Shown: one piece after another, positions 25,707-36,700 of the stretch
Layout: every line of letters starts with the position of its first letter
Position numbering within the stretch: position 1 is the first letter of the stretch
Assembly: GCA_015059485.1 (NCBI GenBank)
Contig: SVAH01000006.1
Coordinates: 1 to 50,541 of the forward strand
Source of the DNA: Bacillota bacterium
Lineage (GTDB): Bacteria > Bacillota_I > Bacilli_A > RF39 > UBA660
Reading direction: 5' to 3'
Length of the DNA stretch: 50,541 nt
The notes under the pieces: generated by a model
Databases searched by the model: none
What the model was told of the DNA's origin: nothing
Seen by the model: only the letters and a program-made list of their open reading frames with translations
Position numbers and translations under genes: made by a program

Positions 25707-26864
25707 TTAAGCTATTTTACTTTCTTGCTTATCTTTAGCTATTTTACTTTCTATAGCAACTCTTTGTACCATAAATAGAAGCATTATTATATTTATTGTA
25801 AAACTACCACCATATGATAAAAGTGGAAGAGGTACTCCAGTTAAAGGTATTACAGCTAAACTACCAAGTAAATTAATAACTAAGTGTAAAAGTATTAAAG
25901 CAAATGTTCCATATGCAAGTATTGCTCCCCTCAAAGTAGCGGCATTTTTAGATACTTTAAGTATTCGATATAGAATTAAAATATATCCAATTATTACTAG
26001 TATTCCCACTACTAATCCAAGCTCTTCTACTATTATTGAAAATATAAAATCAGTATGTGCCTCTGGTAAATATAAATACTTTTGTGTAGAGTTACCTAAT
26101 CCTACTCCAAAAAGGCCACCATTATGCATGGCTATAAACGCATTACATACTTGATATCCTGTATCTTCTTTATATCTAGAACAAGGGGCTTTATAATTAA
26201 ATCTAGCCATTTGTGTTGAGTTAAAAAAATCTGATCCTGAATTAATAAATAATACTGCACCTATAAGTAAGGCTACCCCAGTAAATTTAAATAATTTAAA
26301 TAAATTATTTTTTTCAATTGGAAGAATTAAAAATATCATAAATACTATACCTGCTATTATTACTGCACCACCAAAATCAGGTTGCATAGCTACTAGTATA
26401 AACATTATAAATCCAACTATTACCGGTATTAACGATGTATATAAATTACTTTTTTTCTTTTTTAATTCTCTATTATAAAATACTGCCATATACATAATTA
26501 TTATTGATTTTGCAAATTCTGTTGGTTGTAAATTAAAGAAACCAATTTTATACCAGCTTTGTGCACCATTAGATATTTTTCCATAAACAAATAACCCAGC
26601 TAGTGATGCAATTGCAGCCATTATAAGTATTGGTGTTAAATATTTATATTTTACTGTTGGAAACTTAATTATAAACAATCCCATAGCAACAGATATTAAT
26701 ATAAATATTAATTGTCTTATAAAAAAATAATAAGTAGAAACATTGTATCTTAAAACTGCTGATACTGAAGAAGCACTAAGTATCATAATTAATCCTAGTA
26801 CAGAATATAATATTGTTAGAAATAATAATGGTTTATCCATTTTACTAAATAATGATTCTTTCAT
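25707..26864 (-). CDS. ftsW: FtsW/RodA/SpoVE-type peptidoglycan polymerase
   Basis: This 385-residue SEDS glycosyltransferase has ten predicted helices and polymerises lipid II with a partner class B PBP. Family motifs are present: ISNGAQSWYKIGFFNLQPTE (conserved region after helix 4), GAVIIAGIVF, HNGGLFGVGLGNSTQKYLYL and PEAHTDFIFSIIVEELG. A final helix-4-like LPLLSYGGSFTIN is characteristic. The start at 26864 is the ATG after AGGTGA; an upstream GTG overlaps that site. Which SEDS role applies (division, elongation or sporulation) cannot be decided, so the symbol is tentative. Confidence 0.88.
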   Translation of the reverse strand: MKESLFSKMDKPLLFLTILYSVLGLIMILSASSVSAVLRYNVSTYYFFIRQLIFILISVAMGLFIIKFPTVKYKYLTPILIMAAIASLAGLFVYGKISNGAQSWYKIGFFNLQPTEFAKSIIIMYMAVFYNRELKKKKSNLYTSLIPVIVGFIMFILVAMQPDFGGAVIIAGIVFMIFLILPIEKNNLFKLFKFTGVALLIGAVLFINSGSDFFNSTQMARFNYKAPCSRYKEDTGYQVCNAFIAMHNGGLFGVGLGNSTQKYLYLPEAHTDFIFSIIVEELGLVVGILVIIGYILILYRILKVSKNAATLRGAILAYGTFALILLHLVINLLGSLAVIPLTGVPLPLLSYGGSFTINIIMLLFMVQRVAIESKIAKDKQESKIA

Positions 26865-26938
26865 TCTACTCACCTATAATAATATAATAACATGTATTCT
26901 AAAAAAATTAAAACTTATTTTAAAAAAATAGGAATTTT

Positions 26939-26958
26939 TAATGTCAAAATTGACATTA
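26939..26958. promoter_or_regulatory. Symmetric operator with TTGACA on both strands
   Basis: A perfect 9-bp inverted repeat, TAATGTCAA, two bases, TTGACATTA, lies between the divergent ftsW-type gene and the small plus-strand gene. Each arm holds a TTGACA box that could serve as the -35 of either gene, but the -10 regions are poor (spacing 18-19). Confidence 0.4.
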
Positions 26959-26999
26959 ATCTAATAAACTATATTAGATACATAAAGGAGGTAATAAGT

Positions 27000-27185
27000 A
27001 TGTATTATTATGGAAATAATGGCTTCTATGGTGGAGGTCAACCATACTCTAATCCTTGCTGTAATACAGGGTTTGCAGGATACACAACTGGTTACGGTAT
27101 CGGTGCTGCAATATGGATAGTTTTATTTATCCTTCTAGTTATAATAATCGGTGCTGGCTGGAACTGGGGAAACAACAATAATTAA
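27000..27185 (+). CDS. Small Gly/Tyr-rich YjcZ-like membrane protein
   Basis: This 61-residue protein starts at the ATG at 27000, preceded by an excellent AAAGGAGG. The N-terminal half is Tyr, Gly and Asn-rich (MYYYGNNGFYGGGQPYSNP) with a CC pair. The C-terminal half is a single membrane helix (IWIVLFILLVIIIGAGW). The helix motif resembles YjcZ-family sporulation peptides. It is one of only two plus-strand genes in the window. A longer reading frame upstream has no ribosome site and is not supported. Confidence 0.7.
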   Translation: MYYYGNNGFYGGGQPYSNPCCNTGFAGYTTGYGIGAAIWIVLFILLVIIIGAGWNWGNNNN

Positions 27186-27187
27186 TC

Positions 27188-27219
27188 AAAAAAATATCTC
27201 CTAAGTGAGATATTTTTTT
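27188..27219. terminator. Bidirectional terminator
   Basis: The stem AAAAAAATATCTC / GAGATATTTTTTT (27188-27219) lies between the plus-strand small protein and the minus-strand prepilin gene, ending both. Confidence 0.8.
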
Positions 27220-27712
27220 AACTTCTTAGTGTACCTTGTGATCCACAATTATCTGATGCATTACCACCATCTTCCAAATATGCTTTTGCTGGGTTACCGC
27301 CATCTTTTCCAGTAGCAGTAATATCTTTTACATTTCTACCATTTATCGAATATGTTCCATTAGATAACCAAATTGTATATGTAGTCTCACCAGTGTTTGA
27401 AACTTGAAGTAATACACTTCCATGATCATTTCCACCTTTTTTCTTATCCATATAGCCTTTATTAATTAAATAATCCATAGAATAGCAGTATCCAGTCTCA
27501 CTGTTCCCTGTTGTAAGTCCCCCATTCATAGCATCATCAGAATATGCTGCTTGAGCTATTTTTGCAAACTCTGATGCTTCAGTTACTAATGCATTTCTTC
27601 TTGCTTTGTCCATTGCACTTAATACATTTGGCATTGCAACTAAGATAATAATTGCTAATACTACGATAACAGCTAATAATTCAACTAATGTAAAACCTTT
27701 CTTATTGTTCAT
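27218..27712 (-). CDS. Type IV pilin-like protein, copy 2
   Basis: This 164-residue prepilin has a class III signal peptide, MNNKKGFTLVELLAVIVVLA, with cleavage expected after Gly6 and Glu at mature position 5. The following 40 residues are nearly identical to the upstream copy. The C-terminal globular part (about 80-164) differs and ends with a Gly/Asn-rich segment and CGSQGTLRS. It may be a minor pilin or pseudopilin. No prepilin peptidase, ATPase or platform protein is in the window. It lies 32 bases after copy 1. Confidence 0.88.
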   Translation of the reverse strand: MNNKKGFTLVELLAVIVVLAIIILVAMPNVLSAMDKARRNALVTEASEFAKIAQAAYSDDAMNGGLTTGNSETGYCYSMDYLINKGYMDKKKGGNDHGSVLLQVSNTGETTYTIWLSNGTYSINGRNVKDITATGKDGGNPAKAYLEDGGNASDNCGSQGTLRS

Positions 27713-27743
27713 ATTTTTAAACTTCCTTTCAATTTCTTATATA

Positions 27744-28295
27744 TTAATTACAACCTGAATCTGGATTGCCACTGGTTTTGCTGCAAAACCATTTTGGAGT
27801 GCCATTCGGATTTGAAGTAGATTTTGGTGCTCCAGCTTGAGTTGCACCATTACAGTTGTAATAATTAACACCACTTGTAGCAGCTGTTTTTAAAGAATCT
27901 GCTTTAATACTATTAACCAAACTACCTTCTATGAAATATGAGCCATTTTTTAGCCAAACTTTATAATCAACTTTCCCACTAGAATCTACTGTAAGTAGTA
28001 CACTTCCATCATCATTAGTGCCTGTTTTTTTATCCATATACCCATTTGCAATCAAATATTTCATTGAATAACAATATCCTATTTCACTTGAAGTTGTAAG
28101 TGTTCCATTCATTGCACCATCAGAATATGCTGCTTGAGCTATTTTTGCAAACTCTGATGCTTCAGTTACTAGTGCATTTCTTCTTGCTTTATCCATTGCA
28201 CTCAATACATTTGGCATTGCAACTAAGATAATAATTGCAAGTACTACTATAACCGCTAATAATTCAACTAATGTAAAACCTTTCTTATTGTTCAT
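27744..28295 (-). CDS. Type IV pilin-like protein, copy 1
   Basis: This 183-residue prepilin has the same MNNKKGFTLVELLAVIVVLA leader and first 60 residues as copy 2. Its C-terminal part (about 75-183) is different and richer in Ser, Asn and Cys (YNCNGATQ, NGTPKWFCSK, NPDSGCN). The cysteines may form disulfides outside the cell. The start is at 28295 behind AAAGGAAG; a frame extending to 28316 includes that site. A strong promoter lies upstream. Confidence 0.88.
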   Translation of the reverse strand: MNNKKGFTLVELLAVIVVLAIIILVAMPNVLSAMDKARRNALVTEASEFAKIAQAAYSDGAMNGTLTTSSEIGYCYSMKYLIANGYMDKKTGTNDDGSVLLTVDSSGKVDYKVWLKNGSYFIEGSLVNSIKADSLKTAATSGVNYYNCNGATQAGAPKSTSNPNGTPKWFCSKTSGNPDSGCN

Positions 28296-28344
28296 ATTTT
28301 TTAAACTTCCTTTCATCTAAATCACCTATCTCTATCCTAAATTC

Positions 28345-28373
28345 ATTATACATTCTTTTTTATTATCATGCAA
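28345..28373 (-). promoter_or_regulatory. Promoter of the pilin genes
   Basis: TTGCAT (28368-28373), a 17-base spacer and a perfect TATAAT (28345-28350) on the minus strand, about 50 bases before the pilin start. Confidence 0.7.
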
Positions 28374-28431
28374 GGTATAATAATTTTTTTTGCATTTTTT
28401 TACATTTACTATACATTGTTGTTGCAAAATA

Positions 28432-28454
28432 AAAATAGTATTTCTACTATTTAA
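28432..28454 (-). terminator. Terminator after ylbE-like gene
   Basis: The short stem AAATAGTA / TACTATTT with loop TTTC is followed on the minus strand by TTTATTTT. It overlaps the stop codon. Confidence 0.55.
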
Positions 28455-28668
28455 GGATATTAAGAATACTACTAACAGTATCTATGTTATCTATAACACT
28501 ATTTATTTTATCACTAGTCCTTATTTTGTATTTTTCTTTCATAGCGTTTACAAACTTTTGATAATTAATTGGATTTCTATTCAAATATTTATACCATTCT
28601 GAATTTATTTTTAAATAATTAGACATCTTAGGGTCATTTTCTAATTTCATCCAAATCTCTGTTTTCAT
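28447..28668 (-). CDS. ylbE: YlbE-like protein
   Basis: This 73-residue protein is of the YlbE family known from Bacillus: MKTEIWMKLENDPKMSNYLK, then SEWYKYLNRNPIN and a C-terminal helical segment (DKINSVIDNIDTVSSILNIL). Function is unknown in the family. The ATG overlaps the end of the ylbD-like gene (TAGATG), so translation is coupled. The same gene pair order is found in Bacillus subtilis (ylbD-ylbE). Confidence 0.75.
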   Translation of the reverse strand: MKTEIWMKLENDPKMSNYLKINSEWYKYLNRNPINYQKFVNAMKEKYKIRTSDKINSVIDNIDTVSSILNILK

Positions 28669-29019
28669 CTAATCCTCAAAAAATTTGTTTATTGGTCTTG
28701 GATTTATTGGACCACTAGCTATTTTTGATAATCCTTCTGTTGTTTTTGTTTTTGATGCTAATTCTTGAACTACCCCTATTGCTTTTTGAGCAGTGTTAAT
28801 ATGTTTTTGAATAGAATCTGTATTAATATTACCTAAAATATTAGAAAGATTATTTAAATTTGTTTTATTATTATTTATATATGGACTCCATGCACTATTA
28901 TCTTCTCCATAGATATCATATATTTCATAAAATTTTTGCCATGTCATATCTCCACTTTTAATATAGTTTACTAATTCTGGATGTCCTTTTGCAAATGTTT
29001 TAAAACTATCTTTTGACAT
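28669..29019 (-). CDS. ylbD: YlbD-like putative coat protein
   Basis: This 116-residue protein has the YlbD family signature at its N-terminus: FAKGHPELVNYIKSGDMTWQ, a KFYEIYDIYGED segment and a trailing Trp (SAWSPY). The C-terminal half is a Leu/Asn-rich helical segment. In Bacillus YlbD is annotated as a possible spore coat protein. Whether this organism sporulates cannot be told. AGGTGATATT precedes the ATG. Confidence 0.75.
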   Translation of the reverse strand: MSKDSFKTFAKGHPELVNYIKSGDMTWQKFYEIYDIYGEDNSAWSPYINNNKTNLNNLSNILGNINTDSIQKHINTAQKAIGVVQELASKTKTTEGLSKIASGPINPRPINKFFED

Positions 29020-29075
29020 AATATCACCTATAATATTTTATGAAAAAATAGTTAATATAATACTAAAAGAAACTA

Positions 29076-29927
29076 TTAAATAGTTTCTTTTAGATTCAAT
29101 ATTTCTTCAATTGTTAATTTAGTAATTTTAGATATTTGTTCTACAGGTATATTTAGTTTCAAAGATTCCTTTGCTATTTCTACAGTTGTTTCTTTTGAAC
29201 CTTTTTCAATTCCTTTTTCAATTCCTTGCTCAATTCCTTGTTCAAATCCATCATCAAATTCTGTTTGCATCATCATTCTATTTACTTTTTCTGCATCATA
29301 TTCATCAATAAACTTATCATCCATAGATAACCTCTCCAATTCTTCAACTATCCATCTATCTTTTGCACTTAAATTTTGACTTTTCATTTCTTCAAAACTT
29401 TTGCAATTAAATAGCCATAGCTTTTTTTCAATTTCATTACAGTTATCATAACATAAATCTTTATAATTTGGTAAATATATTTCATATATAAGTAGATCTT
29501 TTAATTCCAAATTATTTTCTTTATCATTTAATATATAATTTGCTTCTCGCAAATTTTTCATATATTCATTTTTATAATTATTAAACATTATTAATGTATT
29601 TTTAGTTTGAATATATTTATTCCCAGTTGTAAATTTTTTACCTGCTATTCTATAAAGATAATATCTTGCTTTTATACTTTGTTTTTTTGATGAGTTATTC
29701 ATTTCTATTACTATGTAATCATTATTATTTTTTAAAAGTAAATCTAGCCTATAATCTTTTTTACTATTTCCAGTACTCAATTCATTATCATATAGTTAAT
29801 ATTCATCTAAATTTACATTTGTTAAATGTAATATCAAATCACTAAACCACTTTCTACCATTTTGTGTTTTAAATAAATATTTAAATGTACTGTCTGATTT
29901 TAAGTCTACAAAATCTAGATTATTCAT
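29076..29927 (-). pseudogene. Rpn/PD-(D/E)XK nuclease family gene with an internal stop
   Basis: One frame runs from ATG 29927 (after GGGGGAAAG) to 29076 and is broken only by a TAA at 29796-29798 (codon 44). Residues before the stop read MNNLDFVDLKSDSTFKYLF ... LTNVNLDEY. After it they continue LYDNELSTGNSKKDYRLDLL, the start of the nuclease core (DLLLKNNNDYIVIEMN). A repeated EQGIEQGIEKGIEKG linker follows, then a C-terminal IPVEQISKITKLTIEEIL helix motif typical of these proteins. The ORF after the stop has only a TTG start. It is probably a decayed Rpn-like gene; readthrough cannot be excluded. Confidence 0.8.
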
Positions 29928-30028
29928 TAACTTTCCCCCTGTTCTTAATTTTTGTAGTTTAATATTTGTTGCTTAATTTTTTTACATTTGAAATTTCTCC
30001 TTTCTACTATATATATACCGATTAAAAA

Positions 30029-30086
30029 TTCAATTTCCTTCTTTTTTGTAAAATTTATAAAAAAAATTGGATTTTCATCCAATTAT
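30029..30086. repeat. Dispersed intergenic repeat, copy 2
   Basis: This matches positions 20-89, including the TTCAATTTCC start and the ATTGGATTTTCATCCAAT hairpin. Between the Rpn-like gene and rpoC there is otherwise only a run of A/T-rich sequence. Confidence 0.5.
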
Positions 30087-30094
30087 ATTTAAAT

Positions 30095-30120
30095 AAAAAA
30101 AGAGACATCTGTCTCTTTTT
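30095..30120 (-). terminator. Terminator of rpoBC
   Basis: The stem AAAAAGAGACA / TGTCTCTTTTT with a 2-base loop (TC) overlaps the rpoC stop codon and is followed by a T run on the minus strand. Confidence 0.8.
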
Positions 30121-33100
30121 ATGCTGCTTCTGCTTCATCATCTAAGAATTGTTCTTCTAAGAATTCTTGAGCATCATCTGCCATAAATTCTTTTTGAAGT
30201 TCCAATTCAACATCACTATATTGTCTAGCACCTGTACCAGCAGGTATTAGTTTACCAATAATAACGTTTTCTTTTAATCCTCTTAAATGATCTATCTTAC
30301 CTTTAACAGCTGCATCTGTTAAAACTCTTGTAGTTTCTTGGAATGATGCTGCAGATAAGAATGAATCTGTTTCTAGAGATGCTTTAGTAATACCTAACAT
30401 AATAGGTCTTCCCTTAGCAGGTACTCCACCTTTTAATATTATAGGTTTATTAGCTTCAGTGAATTCTCTCATTGATACTGATAATCCTTCAACTAAATCT
30501 GTATCTCCAGATTCAAGTATTTGAACTTTATTAATCATTCTTTGTACTATAATTTCAATGTGTTTATCTGAAATATCAACACCTTGTAATTTATATGTAC
30601 TTTGAATTTCTTTTATGATATATTCTTGAGCAGTCAATGGATCTGTTACTGCAAGTAATTCTTTTGGTGAAATAGCACCTTGAGTAAGTTTATCACCTGC
30701 ATTAACTTCTTGTCCTAATTCTACTCTTATTTTCATGTTGTAGTTAGTGATATGTTCACGAGCTTCAACATCGTTTTCAATAACAATTTTATATTTACCA
30801 TTTTGTTCTTCAATAGAAGCAACTTTTCCACTGATTTCAGCGATAGTAGCTTTACCTTTTGGATTTCTAGCTTCAAATAATTCTTCAACTCTTGGAAGAC
30901 CTTGAGTGATATCGTCACCTGATGCAACACCACCTGTATGGAATGTACGCATTGTAAGCTGAGTACCAGGTTCACCAATTGATTGTGCTGCCATAATACC
31001 AACAGCTTCACCAGTTTCTACTAAGTTACCAGTTGCAAGGTTACGTCCATAACATTTTTGACATACACCATTAGCGGCCTTACAAGTAAGAATACTTCTA
31101 ATACTAACTTTCTTAATACCAGCTTTTTCTATCTTAGCAACTATTGGTTCAGTTATCATTTCACCTTTTTCAAGGATTACTTCTTTTGTTTCTGGATTAA
31201 TAATTTTTTGTGCTGAGAAACGTCCTAAAATACGTTCTGCAAGTGGTTCGATTACTGAACCATCTTTGTCATTTAATAAGTCATATACTTCAACACCATT
31301 TATAGATCCACAATCATATTCTTTAACAATTATATCTTGAGCAACATCTACAAGACGTCTTGTTAAATATCCTGAATCGGCAGTACGTAAGGCTGTATCT
31401 GAATCTCCTTTACGAGTACCATGTGTTGCAAAGAAGAATTCTGCTACTGAAAGACCTTCCATAAAGTTTGATTTGATTGGAATTTCTAGTGTAGAACCAT
31501 CTGGCTTAGCCATAAGTCCTCTCATACCAGATAATTGTGAGAAGTTTCCGATTGAACCACGAGCTCCAGAGTTCATCATCATGAATAATGGATTATCATA
31601 GTTTCCATCAGCCATTTCTTGAAGTTCTTCTTCGATTTTAGATTTTGCTTTATTCCAAACTTCAATAACATTATTATAACGTTCTTCTTCAGTTATTAAA
31701 CCACGTTTGAATTGTTTATTAATTTTTTCAACCATTTCATCACTATCAGCAAGTACTTGATGTTTAGTTTTAGATGTTAAGATATCTGCAGCTGATACTG
31801 TTATACCAGCTATAGTAGAATATTTAAATCCTAAATCTTTTAGTTTATCTAGCATTACTGATGTTTCAGTAGTTTTATATCTTTTAAATATTTGAGCTAT
31901 TATTTGACTTAAAGTTTTCTTTATAAATGGTTTTCCAATTTCCATTTTAGCTATTTCTTCAGGAATATTGCTTCCCATTTCTAAGAAATATTTTGTTGGA
32001 GTAATTCCTTCAATATTTTCTTTGCTTCCCTCATTTATATATGGGAATGAATCTGGTAAAATTTCATTGAATATAATCTTACCACAAGTTGTTACTAAAT
32101 ATTTATTCTTTTGGAAATCAGTAAATATTTTATGTTTAAATGAATTTACTGGAAGAGCAATTCTTGTATGAAGAGTTATCTCTTTTCTTTGATATGCCAT
32201 TAATACTTCATTAGTATTTTTATAAACTTTACCTTCATTTTCTTCTCCAGCTTTTTCAATTGTTAAATAACAGTTTCCTAAAACCATGTCTTGTGATGGA
32301 GTAACGATTGGTTTTCCATCTTTAGGACTTAAGATGTTATTAGCACCAAGCATTAATAGTCTTGCTTCTGCTTTTGCTTCTTCAGAAAGTGGTACGTGTA
32401 CAGCCATTTGGTCACCATCAAAGTCTGCATTGAAGGCAGCACATACAAGTGGATGTAGACGAATAGCTTTTCCACCAACTAATTTTGGCTCGAATGCTTG
32501 AATACCAAGTCTATGTAGTGTTGGAGCACGGTTTAACATTACTGGATGTTCTGTTATAACATCTTCAACAATGTCCCATACACATTCATCTCTATTTTCA
32601 ATTAATTTTTTAGCACCTTTAATATTGTGTGCAAGTCCTCTTTCTACTAAACCATGAATAACATGTGGTTTAAATAGTTCAAGAGCCATTTCTTTTGGAA
32701 TACCACATTGATACATTTTTAAGTCTGGTCCAACTACGATAACTGAACGACCTGAGTAGTCAACACGTTTTCCAAGTAAGTTTTGACGGAAACGTCCTTG
32801 TTTACCTTTTAACATACTAGATAGAGATTTTAAAGCTCTATTTCCAGCAGCTGTAACACTTCTTCCACGACGACCATTATCAAATAATGAATCAACTGCT
32901 TCTTGAAGCATACGTTTTTCATTTTGAACTATGATACTTGGTGCACCAAGTTCTAAAAGTTTCTTTAAACGATTATTACGGTTAATTATTCTTCTATATA
33001 AATCATTTAAATCTGATGTTGCAAATCTACCACCATCAAGTTGAATCATTGGTCTTAAATCTGGTGATATAACTGGAAGTACTGTTAACACCATCCATTC

Positions 33101-33769
33101 TGGTCTATTTCCTGATTCTTGGAAGTTAACTAGGCATTCTAATCTCTTAGATAATCTAATTTTCTTTTGACCAGATGCTCCATCTAATTCTTTTCTTAAA
33201 TCTTCAATTTCTTTATCTAAATCTACTTCACAAAGAAGTTCTCTAATTGCTTCAGCTCCCATACCTACTTTGAAATTATTTCCATATTTTTCATAGTAAG
33301 CACGATATTCTTTATCAGATAATGTTTGTTTTTTCTCTAAAGGAGCTTTTCCTGGATCTATAACAACATAACTTACAAAGTAAATTACTTCTTCTAAATC
33401 TCTTGGAGACATATCAAGCACAAGACCCATTTTAGAAGGAATTCCTTTAAAGAACCAAATATGTGAACAAGGAGAAGCAAGTTCAATATGTCCCATACGT
33501 TCACGACGTACTTTTGATGAAGTTACTTCTACTCCACATCTATCACATACTACGTTTTTATAACGAAGTCTTTTATATTTACCACATGAACATTCGTAAT
33601 CTTTTGTAGGTCCAAAGATTTTTTCACAATAAAGTCCATCTCTTTCTGGTTTTAAAGTACGATAATTTATTGTTTCTGGTTTTTTTACTTCTCCATAAGA
33701 CCATTTTAGAATAGTTTCAGGAGAGGCAATTCCTATTCTGATACCATTAAAATTATTAGCTTCCATCAT
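30119..33769 (-). CDS. rpoC: DNA-directed RNA polymerase subunit beta'
   Basis: This 1216-residue subunit forms the active centre with RpoB. The N-terminal zinc-binding motif [20 protein letters not shown] (about 60-80), the active-site Mg2+ motif NADFDGDQM (about 448) and a second zinc cluster [15 protein letters not shown] (about 885) are intact. FNAD and trigger-loop-region residues also look normal. It overlaps rpoB (ATGATG with TGA of rpoB) and ends at a strong terminator. The C-terminus has a short acidic tail (FLDDEAEAA). Confidence 0.98.
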   Translation of the reverse strand: MMEANNFNGIRIGIASPETILKWSYGEVKKPETINYRTLKPERDGLYCEKIFGPTKDYECSCGKYKRLRYKNVVCDRCGVEVTSSKVRRERMGHIELASPCSHIWFFKGIPSKMGLVLDMSPRDLEEVIYFVSYVVIDPGKAPLEKKQTLSDKEYRAYYEKYGNNFKVGMGAEAIRELLCEVDLDKEIEDLRKELDGASGQKKIRLSKRLECLVNFQESGNRPEWMVLTVLPVISPDLRPMIQLDGGRFATSDLNDLYRRIINRNNRLKKLLELGAPSIIVQNEKRMLQEAVDSLFDNGRRGRSVTAAGNRALKSLSSMLKGKQGRFRQNLLGKRVDYSGRSVIVVGPDLKMYQCGIPKEMALELFKPHVIHGLVERGLAHNIKGAKKLIENRDECVWDIVEDVITEHPVMLNRAPTLHRLGIQAFEPKLVGGKAIRLHPLVCAAFNADFDGDQMAVHVPLSEEAKAEARLLMLGANNILSPKDGKPIVTPSQDMVLGNCYLTIEKAGEENEGKVYKNTNEVLMAYQRKEITLHTRIALPVNSFKHKIFTDFQKNKYLVTTCGKIIFNEILPDSFPYINEGSKENIEGITPTKYFLEMGSNIPEEIAKMEIGKPFIKKTLSQIIAQIFKRYKTTETSVMLDKLKDLGFKYSTIAGITVSAADILTSKTKHQVLADSDEMVEKINKQFKRGLITEEERYNNVIEVWNKAKSKIEEELQEMADGNYDNPLFMMMNSGARGSIGNFSQLSGMRGLMAKPDGSTLEIPIKSNFMEGLSVAEFFFATHGTRKGDSDTALRTADSGYLTRRLVDVAQDIIVKEYDCGSINGVEVYDLLNDKDGSVIEPLAERILGRFSAQKIINPETKEVILEKGEMITEPIVAKIEKAGIKKVSIRSILTCKAANGVCQKCYGRNLATGNLVETGEAVGIMAAQSIGEPGTQLTMRTFHTGGVASGDDITQGLPRVEELFEARNPKGKATIAEISGKVASIEEQNGKYKIVIENDVEAREHITNYNMKIRVELGQEVNAGDKLTQGAISPKELLAVTDPLTAQEYIIKEIQSTYKLQGVDISDKHIEIIVQRMINKVQILESGDTDLVEGLSVSMREFTEANKPIILKGGVPAKGRPIMLGITKASLETDSFLSAASFQETTRVLTDAAVKGKIDHLRGLKENVIIGKLIPAGTGARQYSDVELELQKEFMADDAQEFLEEQFLDDEAEAA

Positions 33770-36700
33770 AGTAAATCACCCTCTTCCATTTCTTCTTCAT
33801 CGAAATCTATTTCTTCATCTATATCTTCAAACTCTTCATCATTATCAAATTCATCTGAATCTTCTAAGTCTGAATTTTCTTCTTTTACTTCTTCTTTTAC
33901 TTCTTCTTTTACTTCAACATCTAATTGTTCAATTTTTGGTGCACTTTCTTCATCATCTATTTCTTCCATTTCTTTAAAATCTACAAGTTCATTATTTTGA
34001 TTAATTACTTGAATATCTAATCCTAAAGCTTGGAATTCTTTAATTAATACTCTAAATGATTCTGGAACACCAGCTTGATCTATAGTTTTACCTTTTACTA
34101 AAGCTTCATAAACTTTAACACGTCCAACTACGTCATCTGATTTAACTGTTAAAATTTCTTGAAGTACGTGTGCAGCACCATATGCATATAATGCCCAAAC
34201 TTCCATTTCTCCAAATCTTTGTCCACCAAATTGTGCTTTACCACCAAGTGGTTGTTGTGTAACTAATGAATAAGGTCCAGTTGCACGAGCATGTAATTTA
34301 TCATCAACCATGTGATGCAATTTAATCATGTACATAACTCCAACATTTATCTTATTATCAAATGGTTCACCAGTACGTCCATTTATTAATGTTACTTTTC
34401 CATCAAGTGGAATTCCTGCTTCTTCCATTTCTTCATGAATATCATCTATGTTAGCTCCATCAAATACTGGGGTTGCATATTTAACACCTAGGCTTCTACC
34501 AGCCATACCTAAATGTAATTCTAAGATTTGTCCAACGTTCATACGAGATGGAACACCAAGTGGATTTAACATGATATCAACTGGTCTACCATCTGGTAAG
34601 TATGGCATATCTTCTTCTGGTAATACTAGAGATATAACACCTTTATTACCATGACGTCCTGACATCTTATCTCCAACTTGAATCTTACGTTTTTGAATAA
34701 TATATACTCTTATTACTTTAAATACTCCAGATGGAAGTTCATCACTATTTTCTTTAGTATAAACTTTAACATCATGTACGATTCCATCTGCACCATGGTC
34801 TACTCTTAGTGATGTATCTCTTACTTCACGAGTCTTCTCACCAAATATTGCATGTAATAATTTTTCTTCTGAAGTTAATTCTTGAACACCTTTTGGTGTA
34901 ACTTTACCAACTAAGATATCTCCTTCATGTACTTCTGTACCAATTCTAATGATACCTTCGCTATCTAAGTTCTTTCTTGCATCTTCAGATATATTTGGAA
35001 TATCTCTTGTGATTTCTTCTGGTCCAAGTTTTGTATCACGGCATTCAATATCATAATGTTCTAGATGTAGTGATGTATAAACATCATCTTTAACTAATCT
35101 TTCATTTAAGATTACAGCATCTTCATAATTATATCCATTATATGTCATGAATGCTACGATCATATTTTTACCTAAGGCAAGTTCACCATTTTGTGTTGAT
35201 GGTCCATCAGCAATTACTTGTCCCATTTTAATCTTATCACCTTTTTTAACTAAAGGTCTATGATTGATACATGTTGATGCATTACTTCTTTCAAAGTCTG
35301 CAAGATAATATGTATCTTTATTCTTAGCAGTCTTAACTATTATTTTTTTACTATCTACATAATCTACTACTCCATCAGCTTTACTAACAACTGTAGATCC
35401 AGAATAACGAGCAGCTGTTGCTTCAACTCCTGTACCAACAATTGGAGCTTCTGTTGTTAATAGAGGCACTGCTTGACGTTGCATGTTAGCACCCATTAAT
35501 GTTCTATGTCCATCATCGTAATCAAGGAATGGAATACAACTTGTAGTGATTGCAACAATTTGTGCTGGAGAAACGTCTACGTAATTAACATCATTTTTCT
35601 TACACATAACGTTTTCACCATTATATCTAACGATTACTTCATCATCTACTATTTCATTATTATCATTCATCTTAACTGTTGCTTGAGAAATATAGCAATC
35701 TTTTTCTTCATCAGCAGTTAAATATTCAACATCTTTTAATACTTTTCCATCTTCTACTTTATGATATGGTGTCATAATAAATCCATATTCATTTATTTTT
35801 GCATATCCAGCTAAAGATGTAATAAGTCCGATATTTTGTCCTTCTGGTGATTCAATTGGACATATTCTACCATAATGTGATGGGTTAATATCACGAACAT
35901 CCATACCTGCACGTTCACGAGATAAACCACCAGGTCCTAGAGATGATAAACGTCTTTTATCAGTTAACTCAGCAATTGGATTAATTTGATCCATGAATTT
36001 TGATAATTGAGATGAACCAAAGAACTCTTTTAAAACTGCAGTTACTGGTCTAATATTTATAAGTGATTTTGGAGTTACTTGATCAAGTTCTTGAGTAGTC
36101 ATTCTTTCACGTATAACTCTTTCCATACGAGACATACCTACTCTAAATTGTCCTTGGATTAATTCTCCCACTTGTCTTACACGTCTATTTCCTAAGTTAT
36201 CTATTTCATCATCATTTCCAATACCATCCTGTAAATTTAAATAGTAAGAAACTGATGCATAGATATCTGGAATTGTAAGTCTTCTAACTTCTGTTAGTGG
36301 ATCATTACCAATAATTTTAATAGTCTTATCTTCATTATTCTTATCATAAATTAATACTTCTTGAATCATATCATATTCATCTAATTCATCATTTATGATA
36401 GTTTTTTTCATACAAGCTCCATTTACTAAAGCTTCTTTAATTTCAGGTAAGATTTTCTTATCGACAACTGTTCCTTTACTCGCAACTACATTACCATCTT
36501 CATTTTTAATGTCTTGTGCAAGTTTTTGTCCAACTAATCTGTCTACTACATTTAATTTTTTATTAAATTTATAACGACCTACTTTAGCTAAATCATAACG
36601 GAACTTATCAAAGAATCTAACAATTAATTGGTTCTTTGCAGAATCAAGAGTTGCAGGTTCTCCTGGTCTTAATTTTTCAAATATTTCAATTAAAGCTTCA

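Noticed and set aside
27218-28295. Type IV pilus operon
   Set aside because: Only two prepilins are present; no ATPase, platform protein or peptidase is nearby.
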